Source: Venturia oleaginea (taxonomy: Eukaryota > Ascomycota > Dothideomycetes > Venturiales > Venturiaceae). Taken from it: 64,000 nucleotides of DNA. Where the stretch lies: positions 1,798,001 through 1,862,000 of the forward strand of contig JABMLP010000003.1 in the NCBI GenBank assembly GCA_013176395.1. The letters are read 5' to 3'. How positions within the stretch are numbered: the first letter of the stretch is position 1; each line of letters begins with the position of its first letter. This document shows positions 35,457 through 48,074 of the stretch, in pieces. The position numbers were made by a program, and so were the translations under genes. The notes beneath the pieces were generated by a model. The model searched no databases. It worked only from the letters and a program-made list of their open reading frames with translations, and had not been told where the DNA came from.

Positions 35457-37227
35457 TTTGCAAAGGGGTATGTGCGTTCTCGATATGTCCGGATTGGGCA
35501 ACGTGTGGAAGAGTGAGGCAGAGTCCGAGGCTGGAAGAAGCAATGCTATTTGGAATAGAGATCAAGCTGGACAGTGCATACAATTTTCTGAGAAGGAATT
35601 GAGAAGAGGAAGAGGAAGCAAGTCAAGAAGAAGGAATAAATGAAAGCCACAGGCCGCAATCCGCGTGTTTGAAATCGTTGCTGAAGGCATCATCCGAGCA
35701 CACCATTTTAGCGCGGGTTTTTGAGAATTGCGTGCTTGCAAACTTCTTCCTATGGGTTAGTAATACAAGCAACAGGAGCCGAGCAATACAGAGAGAAGCT
35801 TCGACACCTTTCGCCCGAAGGATCCCGTCTTCAGAAAGATGGTTCGGGCAAAGTCAATTTTGATTTTGGATTGTGCTGTGTCAAGTCGCTCTACTGGACC
35901 TCAACTTTTGCCACGATGGGGAACGTCATAGTATAGTATATACGCACGGAGCATCTGCGATTCCTGATGTATTTACCGAGTGCCTCCCTCTCTCACTGTC
36001 TATCTAAGCTCTTTCATTGTGATAGTAGTCGAGTTTCCAATGTCCGTTTTGGGGAAACTGTCTGTTGACCTCCATATTTTCATCGCTTGCGCCGCGGAGA
36101 CCGGTAAAGATTCCGTTCCTCCCGTGGTCTGCGGTGTCGCTACAAGGTCCGACCACGGACTTGGACTGCAGCAGCCATGTGGATGACCGGTACTTTGGGT
36201 TGTTTCGGGGTACCCAAGGTAAGAATGTTATTAATGAAATATGGTTGGAGGTTGATGTTGTGATTATTTTTTGAGGCAAAACCATCAATTGGAATCGGGT
36301 CGCGGGGTGCTTATCATTTCCGCATGGAGCGACATCACGTGGAATCTTGGTTCCACAGAGGTGGTAATGGATAGATGAGTTAGACTTGCAGTAAATCAGT
36401 CTACACGCAACCACACCCGGCGTTAACTTTCACAACGATCCCTTAGAGCCCTTGAATAACGACTGGGCCAACCTTAGCAAGTGATATTGTAAGATCGTTA
36501 TATAATCTACATCATTCAAGCAACCGCTTCTCATGCTCACGCTGAAAATACATGCGTAAGTCTTGTTGATACTGTCATTTCTCATCCAAGTGCCTCAAAT
36601 ACACATGGCATGGTGTTAATGGCGCCTCATTCCCGCGTGAGCACATTGATGTCATATAACGCTCTTGAAACCAGCAAGAGCTGCTGTACAATGCCTCAAT
36701 AGTTTGCCGAAGTCTGAAGTCGTGGCGGGTGCGGGTGAAGGGCTGTGTATGTATAAACAGAGACGCCCACACTCTCGTCTAGGTCAGACTGCATGTTCCC
36801 TTACCGCCCGGTATTGACCTGGGGGCTGAAAAGGCGTCTGTGTGATGTTTCGTGTGGTGCATGAGGTGAATTTCAAGCAGACACATTCCTATACCCCGCA
36901 AACTTATGACAGCCACTTGCAGCCTTCAAGCCGGAGAGCGAGGAGCGAAGATCTGGTTAGGCGATGACTTCCTGTGGCGGTGTGATGAGAGCGCTGCGGC
37001 TGATTGACTGACGATTAAGTTGGAAAATTAAACTTCCCAATTGGAGCTTTCGTAGTCTCGTCATAAAGCCAGGCGGTTTCCTATGGACTCTCTCGAACAC
37101 ATATCTCAGCAGCATCGACCTCAGTGCATGTCGATCGATGGACATGCACTCTAGTCCGTGGCTCCTAGAACCGAACCCTCCATGGACTCTGATCCCATTC
37201 CCTTGCTCAAGCCATTGTCTGCATGGC
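35457..37227. other. Intergenic region upstream of MET16
   Basis: About 1.8 kb. It contains the MET16 promoter and the 3' flank of the Zn2Cys6 gene. A CACGTG core (TCACGTGG) lies at 36335-36342; in yeast, CACGTG is the Cbf1 site of MET promoters, but this copy is about 880 bases from the start. No gene is supported here. Confidence 0.45.
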
Positions 37228-38638
37228 TTATTCCGGCATTTTACGAGTCCCAGGGTGCGGCACATTGACTTCCTCTGAAAGCTTATAAAATTTGTCGAAA
37301 ATCGGCGGTCCAAATGGTATGTCGACGGCTTCCGCAATCATTTTTTTCGGCCAAGCCATGTACATCTTCCAGTCATCGCCCAAAACACTCCATACCCCGT
37401 TGATTTCAAATTCCGGTCTCCCATGGAGCCACCAGATGTCCTCCGACAACTTCATCACGGCGAAATAGTAGCAGAGAGTGATCATTGCTCTAGGGTCCGA
37501 ATCTCGCAGTAAGGCGACGAACGTAGCGTCCAGGGCGTTTGGAAAGGTGAGTAATCGTCGTCGTGATGCACTCCGCGGCTCTCCACTCGTATGAGCCAGA
37601 TACAAGCTGTGTATGAGATCGAATGCCTTCTTCAAAGATTCACCCTCATCGCTGATGTCACCTCGCAAGAACGATCCCCAGAGTTGGAAGTCCTCCTCGT
37701 ATAGCTCAGGCGAGCGTGGTGACACTGGTGATGTTGGTGCTGCGGGACCGATAGCAATGCCACGTATAGTGTTCGGTCCTGCGTCCAAGAGCGGTTTCAT
37801 ACATGAGCTCTGGACGTTACTCAATGCTGACTTAAGGATAGAGCTCACACCCTGGCACATCTCCAACCATTGGATCGGTGGCTTGTAGACCGTCGTACCG
37901 TGACAGCACGGATCTTTCCAACTCATGAACACTTGAAACTGTATCATGACGCTTGCGGCAAAAGCCATGTCCGCGTTCTGTGGTCCGATACGCGATATTT
38001 GCAACATCAGCTTACGCAATGCTGAGCCAAAATAGTGATGTGACAGCAGCTTCATGTTGTTGTCTTCTGGTTTGTGAATATGGAGATGAAGTGCCGCAAA
38101 TGAAAGAATGGCTTGCATGAGAAATTCACAACCGACGGCGCGCTGTGGTACGTCGTATACCCACATTTGACGAACTCTTGGGTCGTGTTGGCCGTTGGTG
38201 CCTATCATATGCATGAAGGTGTAGTGGTTCATGAGCTGGAGGTCAATCATTCGAGAGCTGGCTGCTCCAAACATGGGCGGCATCATGTCGAGTGTGAATT
38301 CCGGCATCCCGTTCCATTCTGTTATCGGGGACTGAGCGGTCGATGATGATGCGACTGAATTTGTGGAGTGGCTTTTCGCTCGTTGGGGCGTAAATGCTGC
38401 CCGGTCATAATTGCAGCGAACTTCGTGTTTTCTACATGGGCCACATTCCTAGAACAGTTAGTATCACGTATTCCAATGATGATCGTTTCTATACTAACCG
38501 GTCTTTGTTCATCGCACTGATGGCCGATTAGTAAACGGGTGTGAATTGGTGTCAATGGAGATGGCTTACTTTTACCCTTCGAGCTCGGCATATACCACAA
38601 CCGTTTCTCGATTTCTTGTGAGCGCGCTTTGCCGGCAT
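37228..38638 (-). CDS. Zn2Cys6 fungal-type transcription factor
   Basis: Three exons, about 435 aa. The ATG at 38638 gives MPAKRAHKKSRNGCGICRAR, and splicing two short introns (about 38525-38573 and 38453-38502) completes the zinc cluster CGICRARRVKCDEQ, RPECGPCRKHEVRC. The six cysteines are spaced C-x2-C-x6-C, then C-x2-C-x6-C. The remainder is a helical fungal-TF (DUF3468-like) domain: MIDLQLMNHYTFMHMIGTNG, FLMQAILSFAALHLHIH, SSARNA-like regions, ending TRKMPE-stop. Sterol-uptake-control-type (Upc2) proteins share this layout; the target genes are unknown. Neighbouring genes do not form an obvious regulated cluster. Confidence 0.88.
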
Positions 38639-40708
38639 GACCAGTTCTTCGTTTTCGTAAAAGGTCGGGTTCCTGCGCTCAGGTTCCAGGAAGAGGAGAG
38701 CGAGGTGTTAAAGCGAATGCGTGGAGCGGCTGCGAGGACAAAGTTATGAGTTTCATGTGAGAGTGTATGGCAATGTCGATGAAACATGGCAACTGATGCG
38801 CGATTCTGGAGGGCCCATGTAAGCTAATGCATACTCTGCCCCTCCAGGTCCGATTTCGATGCGGGAACGGTCCGCCAAAGGTGAATCTGGCGGTGGCCTG
38901 CGGTGTGGATCGTGATGCTGTCGGAGGGGACGTTCAAGGTCCTTGTCGGTTGTCGTTTGTCTTCCGGAAGGATTTCGACTCCTCGACTCCTCTCACTACG
39001 TATTCAACGCTACTATTAATGGTTGACGCTACTTAGACCCTTTATCTAGCATAAATTAAGTGCATGGGCGCTGAGATCCAGCACGGGCTCCTCAACACGC
39101 TGCTGTTTCATTTCTCCTAAAACGATTTTACCTGGTCGACCTATCAATAATTGGTCATGTTTTTGATGATGAACGTCTAGCCGAGCATCGCATGGCGAAA
39201 TTTGATGAAGGGCCATCGGAAGGTTCGGCAAGTAGTTACTTACTACACAGTATGGTTGTGTCCCCGCATTCTTCCAGGTCTTGGGGCGGGAGCGAGGATC
39301 GGCAATTGGGATAGGAATCATCTCTCTAGTTTTCTGAAGAATTTGGTTCTCGAAACTGCCAGAACTTAACCACTATTGATATCTGACCACAGCGAGACTA
39401 CTAACTTGCATGAACGGGTTGCAGCACCATACTAGATGGACAGTGAACGCTCGATTCAGTCAATTCAACAACAGTCGTTTACATCTCAATGACATCCATG
39501 ATCTCCTCGTGGCACTAACATCTTAGCGCAATTCTGAATCCAGAAGTTTCTGGTGGAAGCGATCGGATCAGAGTTTTATTTGTAATGAAATATTTGGAAC
39601 AGTGTGACTAGTGGCCTAATTCGTCAGATGTTCCTCGCCCGAATATCAGGAGCTGGGAATGCGATGATATGCTTATCGTGCTTGGGAGATAGATATACGA
39701 TCGCACATGTATATAATCGTGCTTAGGACAGAATACACTGACACGATTGAGAAGATCTGGATTGGCCAAGACACTTCATCTGCAGGACCTAGGGCTAACC
39801 TGAAACACGTGATCTTCGCGTTCATCGACCAATCAAAGAGCTCTGTTAACCGCGAGAGAAAACTGCTCAATTCGATCCACTTTATGCGACGCGGCTAAAC
39901 CCTTCTTAGCTAGTCAGTATCCGCATGAGCTTATTCATCATCGGGTCCAAGCTTCCTGAAATTCTCTTTAAAAGAACTCTCGTCCTCCGAACAGCTAATT
40001 CTTTAGCTCTCGTGCGTTTTTCCCCCAAACCCACACATTTGGAAACTTTGCTAACAGGTTCTAGTTTGCCTTTTGGCTTAGATCAAGTGTAGTATCTGTT
40101 CTTTTCAGTTTAATCTCTGAAACGTGACTACGGTCACATTCTATGATTATTCTTATTTTTGATCCACGTTCGTTGGCCGCTCAGCTTGCTGATGTCAACG
40201 GACACTGTGTCGCTCGTATTGCACTACTTCGAGCTGACGCGAATGCCCTCCTTTTCGTTGATGCTCTCACTTGCGAGTGGGACATTGAAGAAGAATTTCC
40301 AATTGCTAGAGTTGATTGACGTATGGGAGTATAACTGAAGCGTTGCTCTACTTGAGAAGTTAAATCTTATAATTGCTGCTGCGGATAGAGACGGAGTCTT
40401 CACACTTGACGCACGAGCTCACAAGGCAAAGGGTAAAATGCGACCTCTGTCGCCACTCAGGTTCAATTTGCAAAGTCCAACACTTCGCAAATAGGCATCG
40501 AAGCCGTGGCCTGGCACACCTTTGATATGCAATTGCAACTGTGACCGGCTCATCGGATAACTGCCGAGCCGTTCCTGCAAGGCGTGCTCCGTCCTGAGTG
40601 GCACGTATCACGCATCAAGCTTTTTGGGCTTTGGATTAAATCTACCGGGTACTGACAAAACATCCTTTCATGCATCTTCAAACCAATCACTTGACTACTA
40701 ACGCTACA
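38639..40708. other. Gene-poor intergenic region
   Basis: About 2.1 kb. Only short ORFs are present. The most organised is the 58-codon frame at 40143-40319, listed separately. It also holds the promoters of the Zn2Cys6 gene (left) and the hydroxyacid dehydrogenase (right). Confidence 0.45.
40143..40319 (+). CDS. Candidate small protein (58 aa)
   Basis: An ATG-initiated frame starts MIILIFDPRSLAAQLADVNG and continues HCVARIALLRADANALLF, ending ARVD-stop. Composition is protein-like (amphipathic, Leu/Ala/Asp-rich), and it is preceded by pyrimidine-rich, leader-like sequence. No family is recognised; chance occurrence is quite possible. Confidence 0.25.
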   Translation: MIILIFDPRSLAAQLADVNGHCVARIALLRADANALLFVDALTCEWDIEEEFPIARVD

Positions 40709-41849
40709 ATGGGAGGAGGACCATTATTCCAAGAAGTGATTCAATTCGCGCTTCCATTTCCAAACCCACCTGCAGAGATACTGGATCGCATCAGAAAGAA
40801 GTATCCTCATGTCGAGATCAGATACTTCGACCCGACGTCTAAGGAACATGACCAAGACGCAGGTCTCGGTAATTTCCCAATCGGTATGTGTTTCTGATGA
40901 GAATCCCGTTGAAATTGTCGGCTCACAATCGACAGAACTGTTCAAAGATGCCACAATTCTCGTTACCTTCAATATATTTCCACCCTCTCCTTCGGATGCT
41001 CCCAACCTCAAGCTGGTCCATGTAACGTCAGCTGGCGCCGACCAGGCTGTCAAAAGCCGTGTCTTCCAAGAAACGAACATACCCTTTACAAACTCGAGTG
41101 GAATCCATGGACCACAGATCACGGAATGGTTCGTTCTGACGGCTTTGGCTCATAGCCACCATTACAACGACCTTTACGAAGAACAAAAGAAGCAGGAATG
41201 GGCTCCCAACTATGGCAGAGTTGTGCGCGATTTGGTGGGACAAAAGCTGGGCGTCTTAGGTTACGGGAGCATAGGTCGCCAGGCTGCAAATGTTGCTCAT
41301 GCAATGGGCATGGAAGTGATTGCATATACAGCCACTCCAAAGGATACTCCAGAAAAGAAGGCAGATCATGGATTCATCGTGCCTGGCACAGGAGATAGTG
41401 ACGGGCACATCCCAAGCGAATGGTATTCTGGTCTCGACAAGAAGAGCCTCCACAACTTCCTCGCGCAAGATATTGATATCCTTCTCATCTCCGTACCGTT
41501 GACGGAGCAAACTCTCCATTTCTTAAGCACGGCAGAATTTGACATTCTGTCGAAGAAGAAGACGTTCATCGCCAACATTGCCCGCGGCCCAATTATCGAC
41601 CAACCAGCTTTGGTCAAAGCATTGCACGAAGGAAAGCTGCGTGGAGCTGCTTTGGATGTCACGGAGCCAGAGCCCTTGCCTAATAATGACCCGCTTTGGA
41701 AAGCACCCAATGTCACAATAACACCACATGTCAGCGGAGCCTCAGCTGCGTACCTCGATCGATCTATACAAGTGCTTGAAGCAAATTTGGATAATCTGTT
41801 TCATAGAAAGCCATTGATCAACACTATTGATCGCAAGAAGGGTTATTGA
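40709..41849 (+). CDS. D-isomer-specific 2-hydroxyacid dehydrogenase
   Basis: NAD(P)-dependent reductase of 2-keto acids (glyoxylate, hydroxypyruvate or similar); the substrate cannot be assigned. Two exons: MGGGPLFQEVIQFALPFPNP to NFPI, an intron of about 52 bases (donor GTATGT near 40885), then ELFKDATILVTFNIFPP. The Rossmann motif is GVLGYGSIGRQAA. Catalytic residues are present: Arg in ANIARGPIIDQPAL, Glu in DVTEPEPLP, His in TPHVSGAS. Two upstream in-frame ATGs (for example 40670) would add about 13 residues, but 40709 matches the usual family start. Confidence 0.88.
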
Positions 41850-43035
41850 AAGTAATGGCATTGACTGGGCAATAGATACTGCAACATTCTTGTGCGAATG
41901 GTATGAATTGTCGGTAGATTTCATGTAATTACCACGGACGTTGTACATAAGCGCCGACTGCGTTTCTCTTGTCGTTTGTAACCGGAATTCCAAGGTTCTG
42001 AAAATCCGTTAGTTGAGCGCACGCTTGACCACCAACTCATCTTGAGACGAGCAAAGAAGAGCACGATATATTGCTGAAAAGCATGCCAACATCCTGGACT
42101 TTGGTCGATGGACGCGTCATACGAATGCCCAGCCTGCTCCCGGCAAACACCCTTTCAGAACATCCACGATCTCGAGTCGCTTCTCCGACCCAAAGTATCA
42201 CCCAACCCTACAAATCCATCATCCACTTTGTTCTCACGTCATCCTGTCCATGCGCTTTGTCCACCAGCAGGTGATACTATGGTTCTCATGGTCCTCCCCT
42301 CATACACCGACACGCCGACCCTCGTGGGAAGCCAACAGATGATCACGAAAGGCATGGATATCATGTATGCGGGACGTCCGTTCGTAGAGATTTTGTGGGG
42401 AACGCGGTATAGGGACGTAATTGCGAAGTATTTATATTGCCGGGCTCTCTATGTGAGAGCCGAGGTGTTTTGAACAGTCTCTTTGTTCGTGGAAAGGTGA
42501 GTAGACGCGATGGTGGGGTCTTATTTGCTTCGTTCTAAGAGAAGAAGAGGTATGGAGTGAGGTTAGTCATGGATGGTGTGTAGGTATAGTAATTCTTGCT
42601 ATTAGCGGTTTGCGACATGCCACTGGATAGGTCTTGTTTTGAGATGGTCTCTATTGCTTCATAAGTATGATGGGGTTGTGTTGATGTCGTGGATCAAAAT
42701 TTCAGGATGCTCTGAGGGAGCCAAAATGTGTACATCGAAGGAAAGTGCTGCCTCAGCAGAATACGAAAATGGAGTCCTGGTATCACGCCCTTCGTTCCCC
42801 AATAACTCAATAGCCCGAAACGCCACGCTGAAAGGAACCCAATTCGGACAGAGAAAATGCCAAAGTGACAGGCAGATGGGCAAAACCAATTGGACCTCGC
42901 TTTCCAGGCAGTGCTCACTAGCACTGGTAGTGCAGTTATGTTGACTTGTGTTAAGGCGTCACAAATGATGAGCACGAATTTTGATGCCATTTTCCGTCAT
43001 GCAGGGTCATTTTTAGAATCGTAAATTGTTTAAGT
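41850..43035. other. Intergenic, one weak ORF
   Basis: About 1.2 kb between the dehydrogenase and the receptor gene. A 121-codon ORF at 42108-42473 begins MDASYECPACSRQTPF with a CxxC pair, but has no further recognisable structure, so it is mentioned without being called. Confidence 0.4.
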
Positions 43036-44970
43036 TCATCTGTTTTTTGGAGGACTCGAAGGAATGGGAGGTGGAGGCGGTAATGGAGGACTGCCTCGTG
43101 GCGGTGGACTCGACATTGACGGTGACGGTGGATGTGACCGTAAACCCCCTCGAGCAGAGATTTCCTCGGCGGCCTGCCAGTCTGTTGTCGCACCGCCTTG
43201 GCTAGAGGGTGCTCGCGGTCCCGAAAAGCTCAGGATGTGTTGTCTGTAAGCTCTTTCGGAATGCTCCGAACCTGGCGATGGTCCATATACCGAAACTCCG
43301 CCTTGTTTGTATAGTTCTGAATAGTCCGGTGAATCTGATAGCGCTGTCTGTGGCGATCCACCAGCTTTGATGAGCTCGAAGGTACGGGCATCTTGGCTGT
43401 ACCTTTTTGCGTCTAGTGACACGAACTCGCGTTTGCCTCCAAATTTGGCCAAGAATAATTCGTACCAGCCCACGAACATGCTCGTTCGCGACATCATGAG
43501 GCCAGTTTGTACACCAGTCAGCTGGATTTGATTAGCGCCGCGTAACATTTGAAAAATCTGGAAAGAGAAGCCTTACCGATAGAAGCATCAGGCTAGCAAT
43601 CGCTGTGCTTTCGCTGACAAGTGCATCTTGACCGTAGTGAAAACATTTGCCTTTAACACCAGAATTTGCGGCTAAGCAAGTCAAGAATGGTAAGAAATGT
43701 TCTAGGTTGCCTTCTTTTGCCGCACCGACAGCATTGTCGAGCTGTACCCAAACGATAGCTAGGAAGATGATGTCCACCATAAGGAACACAATGATGGTAA
43801 TACTTCGCCATTGAAGCCAGAGAACCTTTTGCACACGTTGCCAAACCGCTCTAGCCGAAGATGCACGTACAATGGAGGCTTGGTAAGACGGCATTCCTGC
43901 GGAAACGCCGGATTCGGGACTGTCATCGCGAAATACCTCACGAAGATATACTCTGCCACAGTACACGAATCTGCCCTTTATTAGCAAGACGTGGCGAACA
44001 GTGATTTTCCCATAACTCACGTCATGATCTGTATCAAACCAGCCGCAGAGGCGAACCCAAGAAGAGGCCCCCAAAAGTCACCCATCGACTGGTAGGCGTT
44101 CACATGACAAGCATCGCCGAAGCGAAAAGAAACTCCTGTTATCGTCATGGTGACGGTAAAAAGAACCATGATCACTCCCCAGCCTGCAGCTTGCGAGACG
44201 TAGAAGAAGGTTTGGCCTGGGACGATATCCCAACATATTTGCAAATGCATGGAGAGTGCTCGGACAGTGACTTCAAGGAGTTAGCAGTGATACAAAGACT
44301 AGAGAAGAACTGAAATGCCTACTCCATACAGTAACAACCAAAGCACCTCCCACTATGAAAGCGCCGGAAAATGCACAAGTGAGACTTGTGTGCATACTAT
44401 TCGGTGTTATTTCATCGAAACACTGGTTCGGCTTGACACCAAGTGGTACTACGAATGCAAGCTGTGGATAGTTAGAGATACGTTCAAAAGGAAGGTTAAG
44501 TGAATGCTTACGGCCTCCAAAATAATGCCAATTACCAAGCAAATGCTCAAATAATGCCGTCTTGTCTTTTCTACAGGGAGAAAGGCCCATGAGAGTAACA
44601 GGAAGATACAAATAACCAATCCTACAGCTGATATTGATTCTGATATTCGGTACCAAGTTTCGAAGCCTATATACATGTGATCAGTTGAGGTATGTGAGTC
44701 GAGAGAAGTAGAACTCACTCTCGGGATAGACCCAGTCTGTAGCAGGGCATGGTAAGCAGCAAACAGGTTTGCCTGGCAATATATCAATGTTTGCGCATAG
44801 TCTGCCGTCCACATCTGTGACGAAATATTCAGCAAAGCCCAAAATCAATCGAATCGGGCCCTCTTACGCCCTCCGTTTGAAAATTGAAGCACATCTAGAA
44901 ATGGTGCGATACATCTGCCGCGAAGAATGGTCAGGTTTGCGGCGACCGGGTGATGGTGAAATTCGACCAT
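43036..44970 (-). CDS. Seven-transmembrane receptor-like protein (fungal Frizzled/cAMP-receptor-like GPCR)
   Basis: The assembled product has a Cys-rich extracellular N-terminal region (CIAPFLDVLQFSNG, then ...RLCANIDILPGKPVCCLPCP, ATDWVYPESFETWY). About seven hydrophobic helices follow: ISAVGLVICIFLLLSWAFL, RRHYLSICLVIGIILEALAF, LTCAFSGAFIVGGALVVTVW, GWGVIMVLFTVTMTITGVSF, the segment after MGDFWGPL, ITIIVFLMVDIIFLAIVW and a last one near SLMLLSLTGVQTGL. VPLGVKPNQCFDEITPNSMH and LSMHLQICWDIVPG resemble fungal Frizzled/Dicty-CAR-like receptors. The C-tail is proline-rich (SPPLPPPPPIPSSPP). Introns lie near 43532-43580, 43974-44021, 44252-44306, 44456-44506, 44670-44718 and 44824-44877. The start at 44970 is the first Met after an in-frame stop; the lack of a signal peptide suggests an upstream exon may be missing. 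The ligand is unknown. Confidence 0.75.
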
Positions 44971-47900
44971 ATTTTCACCTGGCCAAAAACAGTCGTAGTT
45001 TCAATGATTATTCAGGAGCGTCCACATGGATCCTCAATTGGTGGCCGTCATTCGGTCGGTTTTTGCTTTGCTATATCTTGTAGGCTGCTTGATTCTCCTA
45101 CTTTTCGCCTGTTCTTTCCTATACCGGACAATGACTGAAGTCGCCTCGAATGGTGTTCGTGACAGATAATTCGGTGGGTCGAATAGGAGCCTGGAGCTGG
45201 AAACAGGTTCCGATGGAAAAATTCTAGAAGACGTTTTCGAGGTAGGCGAGGATACAGTCGTAGAGGAAACGGGCGTGAATAACACAGTCGGCGCTTTGGA
45301 GAAGCAGTAGACGAGATGGAATCAAATGGCTCCAAAATCGTTTCAAAACAAGACGGGATGGGATACTATAGTATTTACGAAGTAGCAATGTACTCCAGGT
45401 GGAATATAGATTGGCAATGTATATAGCAGGACCTTCGACTCCGATGGAGCACTTAATTGATTGCGGACGCATTGACTTTTCACAGGGTAGAAGAAAGCAT
45501 GCATACCCAAGGACTGCCGGGATGCCCTAAGAAGAGCAGAGACGAGGATAGAGGATAAAGATTTGGGATGGGCAAAGAGTCGTGACTGGAGTGAGAGCAG
45601 TCGGTAGCGTGCGAGCGAGGCAAGCCTAGGCAGCTCGACGTGATAAGACATTGATGGCTGAAAAGCGTGGCTATGTATGTTCGCGGGATGAAGAAAAGCA
45701 AGTCATCCACTCACCACTCACTCAGTCCTCAACAAAGCCTGGCAACAGTCACTGCAGAAGCAACTCGGCGAAAACTAACATGCTTAGGCACGAAAAAACT
45801 CCTAAGCGTCCAATAAGCATGTGAAGACAACCTAGTCACTATTACGCTGCGGTAAAGAAAAGAGAGTGCCATCTGACTGACGCCGTAAAGCCCAAAGTCC
45901 CAATTCGGTACAGGGGCAGGTGGAGGTGGAAAGCATAAAGGTGTAACTAACAGCAAAGCACAGAGAAGAATGAGTCGTTTCCTCCTTTCCGGACACGCGA
46001 GCGATCATCCCCGGATTTCCTCTGTCGTCTGGGATCATGGCTGCCCTCACACCCTGGCTTCTACCATATTAGCAATAGCAGGCCGACCATTTCACCATCT
46101 TGCTGTTGCCGATGATTTGTGCACGCAATAATTGGTCCGAAAGACTTCTAGGGTCGTGAATTAGCCTTTTCACTCCATGTCATCATAGAATGGTGGAAGC
46201 ATTAAACATGGGTCCCAGGGCTGTTTATAGCAATCCTTTCTCACTTCCGTGAGGCTCCGTCTACTACTATGGCACTTCGCACATGCGCGAGTCATTTCAA
46301 ATTAATCTATCACTTTCCATTCGGGTTTCAACCTGTCCCAATAAATCCGAACCAATCGCAAAAGACCTCGCCAGCTCGCCAGGATCATCATAATCTTACG
46401 GAAAAGGAGGATTTGTTGTCTTTGTATATCAGTTGTGCACCTGGCATGGTCATGTATAGACGGCAATAGGACAGAGGTCCTCGCCTTACCTGCCTTCAGA
46501 CGTCAATTATCTACCGTTGAAGTGACATCCGGTATACGCCTAATATCGCCCTCTCTAGTGATCAAATAATCTTCAGCTAGTGCGGAGAAGATTGTATTAT
46601 ACGCCCCAAGGCGACCAGTCCATAGCTGGAAAATCACATCCTCAAACATCTCGCTACGGCACGCTTCTAACAGAAGTCGACCACGAATAAATACAGCCGG
46701 GAAGTCACCGCGGAATCAACCAATTCGGGCCACGAACCTTAGATCGGTCTCCACACTCGATATATTGGAAATCGACCAAATTTAAGGTAATGACATCAGA
46801 AGAGCTGGCGCAGGAAGGTCGTGAGTTGTTCGCAGTCCATATTATACATAGTATGTCCTGTTAAAGACGTTGTATTATTCAAGGTTGACACTATTCTTAC
46901 ACCCCCCCCTCCTTCTAAACCTCTAAACCAGGCATTCTTGCTGGCCTCCCAGCCTTACGGCATACCTTTTTCGCCCGAGCTTCGAAAATCAAGAATCTAC
47001 ACCAAGATTCCTTCGATTTCCAAGCCTTTTCCCCAGCTTCTTTCGAGGTTTCTTTCGCGCACTCCCAAGAAAATCCAACCTCCTAGGAAAACTCGAAATT
47101 CTTAGGCTAAACAAGATCTTCAAAGGGTGACTTTGAGGGGGGGAGGTGTAGATTTAGTGTCAGTCAACCTTAATCAGACTATTCAAACTCCACAATTGCC
47201 TCTTTCTTTGCGACTTTTTGTCGGAAAAGGAACTATCTTGATGTTGGAGACGATAGGTCTACGTTAAACATACGATGTGTCTGTCTCCACGATCTTTGTA
47301 ATTGAGGATCGCAATATGTACATCATTCCACTATTCGGCTCCTTCAGCGTAGACCCTACTCGGAAGAGGTTCAGCAAAAGCAGTACAACTCCCTATCGTA
47401 GCACCGAAGCACTTGACTAGAAGTCTTCCACGTACCATGGCTGTGGAATGATGTCACTGTGACATTGGGATGCATATACGGGCAGACAGGCCTTGGTAAG
47501 CTATCTTCCATCACGCTTCCGGGACTTACGATGAGGACTAGGAAAGATACTGGCTATTGAGATCAATCAAGAATGGAGAAAGAATACAGTACGTGGAGAA
47601 GCAACTAAGGACCCTGGCTTTCAGCCGGCCATCCGCGTACCTCCTTTTCCTCCTTACCAACACTCTCTTCCGGCTCCTCCTCCTTCAACCCATCATCCAT
47701 CCCATCCTAACTACAAAAGAAATACATCTTCTCTCCACCTGGCCGAACAAAGAGCCTCAGTACTATCGCAAAAAGTGGTATCAAGTATAAATCACAAGTT
47801 CGCATACCAGAAACCAAAACCGTAGAGACCAAGCTCCGCTCACAAAGCCCGCAACAAGAGAGTAGAGACCAAGCCCTGCTAAGAATTAAGAAAGCAAACC

Positions 47901-48074
47901 TAGACAGATCCCGAAGTATAAATTCTAGCCATTCGCAACCCAGTGGAAAAGCAGTCGTAACCCGTACGCCAGCCACTCGATCGCTATGCAAAGACATCAA
48001 GAACAAGAGTGACAAACGAGAACTTTACATAAGAAATGAAGAGTCGCCGCAGTGACTAGGATACAAGAAGAGGA
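44971..48074. other. Gene-poor region with a MITE-like element
   Basis: About 3.1 kb. The left part (to about 46050) is pyrimidine-rich on the minus strand and may be the leader or promoter of the receptor gene, possibly with an unseen first exon. The MITE-like element is at 46881-47171. No coding gene is recognised elsewhere. Confidence 0.45.
46881..47171. mobile_element. MITE-like element, 291 bp with terminal inverted repeats
   Basis: The left end AAGGTTGACACTATTC is matched by the reverse complement of the right end, AAGGTTGACTGACACTAA. Similarity continues inward through TCTACACC and a C-run (ACACCCCCCCC on the left, GGGGGGGAGGTGT on the right). Arms are about 30 bases. There is no coding capacity. 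C-rich ends of this kind recall fungal Tc1/mariner-Pogo relatives, but a clear TA target duplication is not seen, so the family is not assigned. Confidence 0.7.

Noticed and set aside
42108..42473. 121-codon ORF with a CxxC pair
   Set aside because: A single CxxC is weak evidence, and the rest shows no conserved structure.
46900..46930. Telomere-like CCTCTAAACC next to a C-run
   Set aside because: Only two imperfect units are present and they lie inside the MITE-like element.
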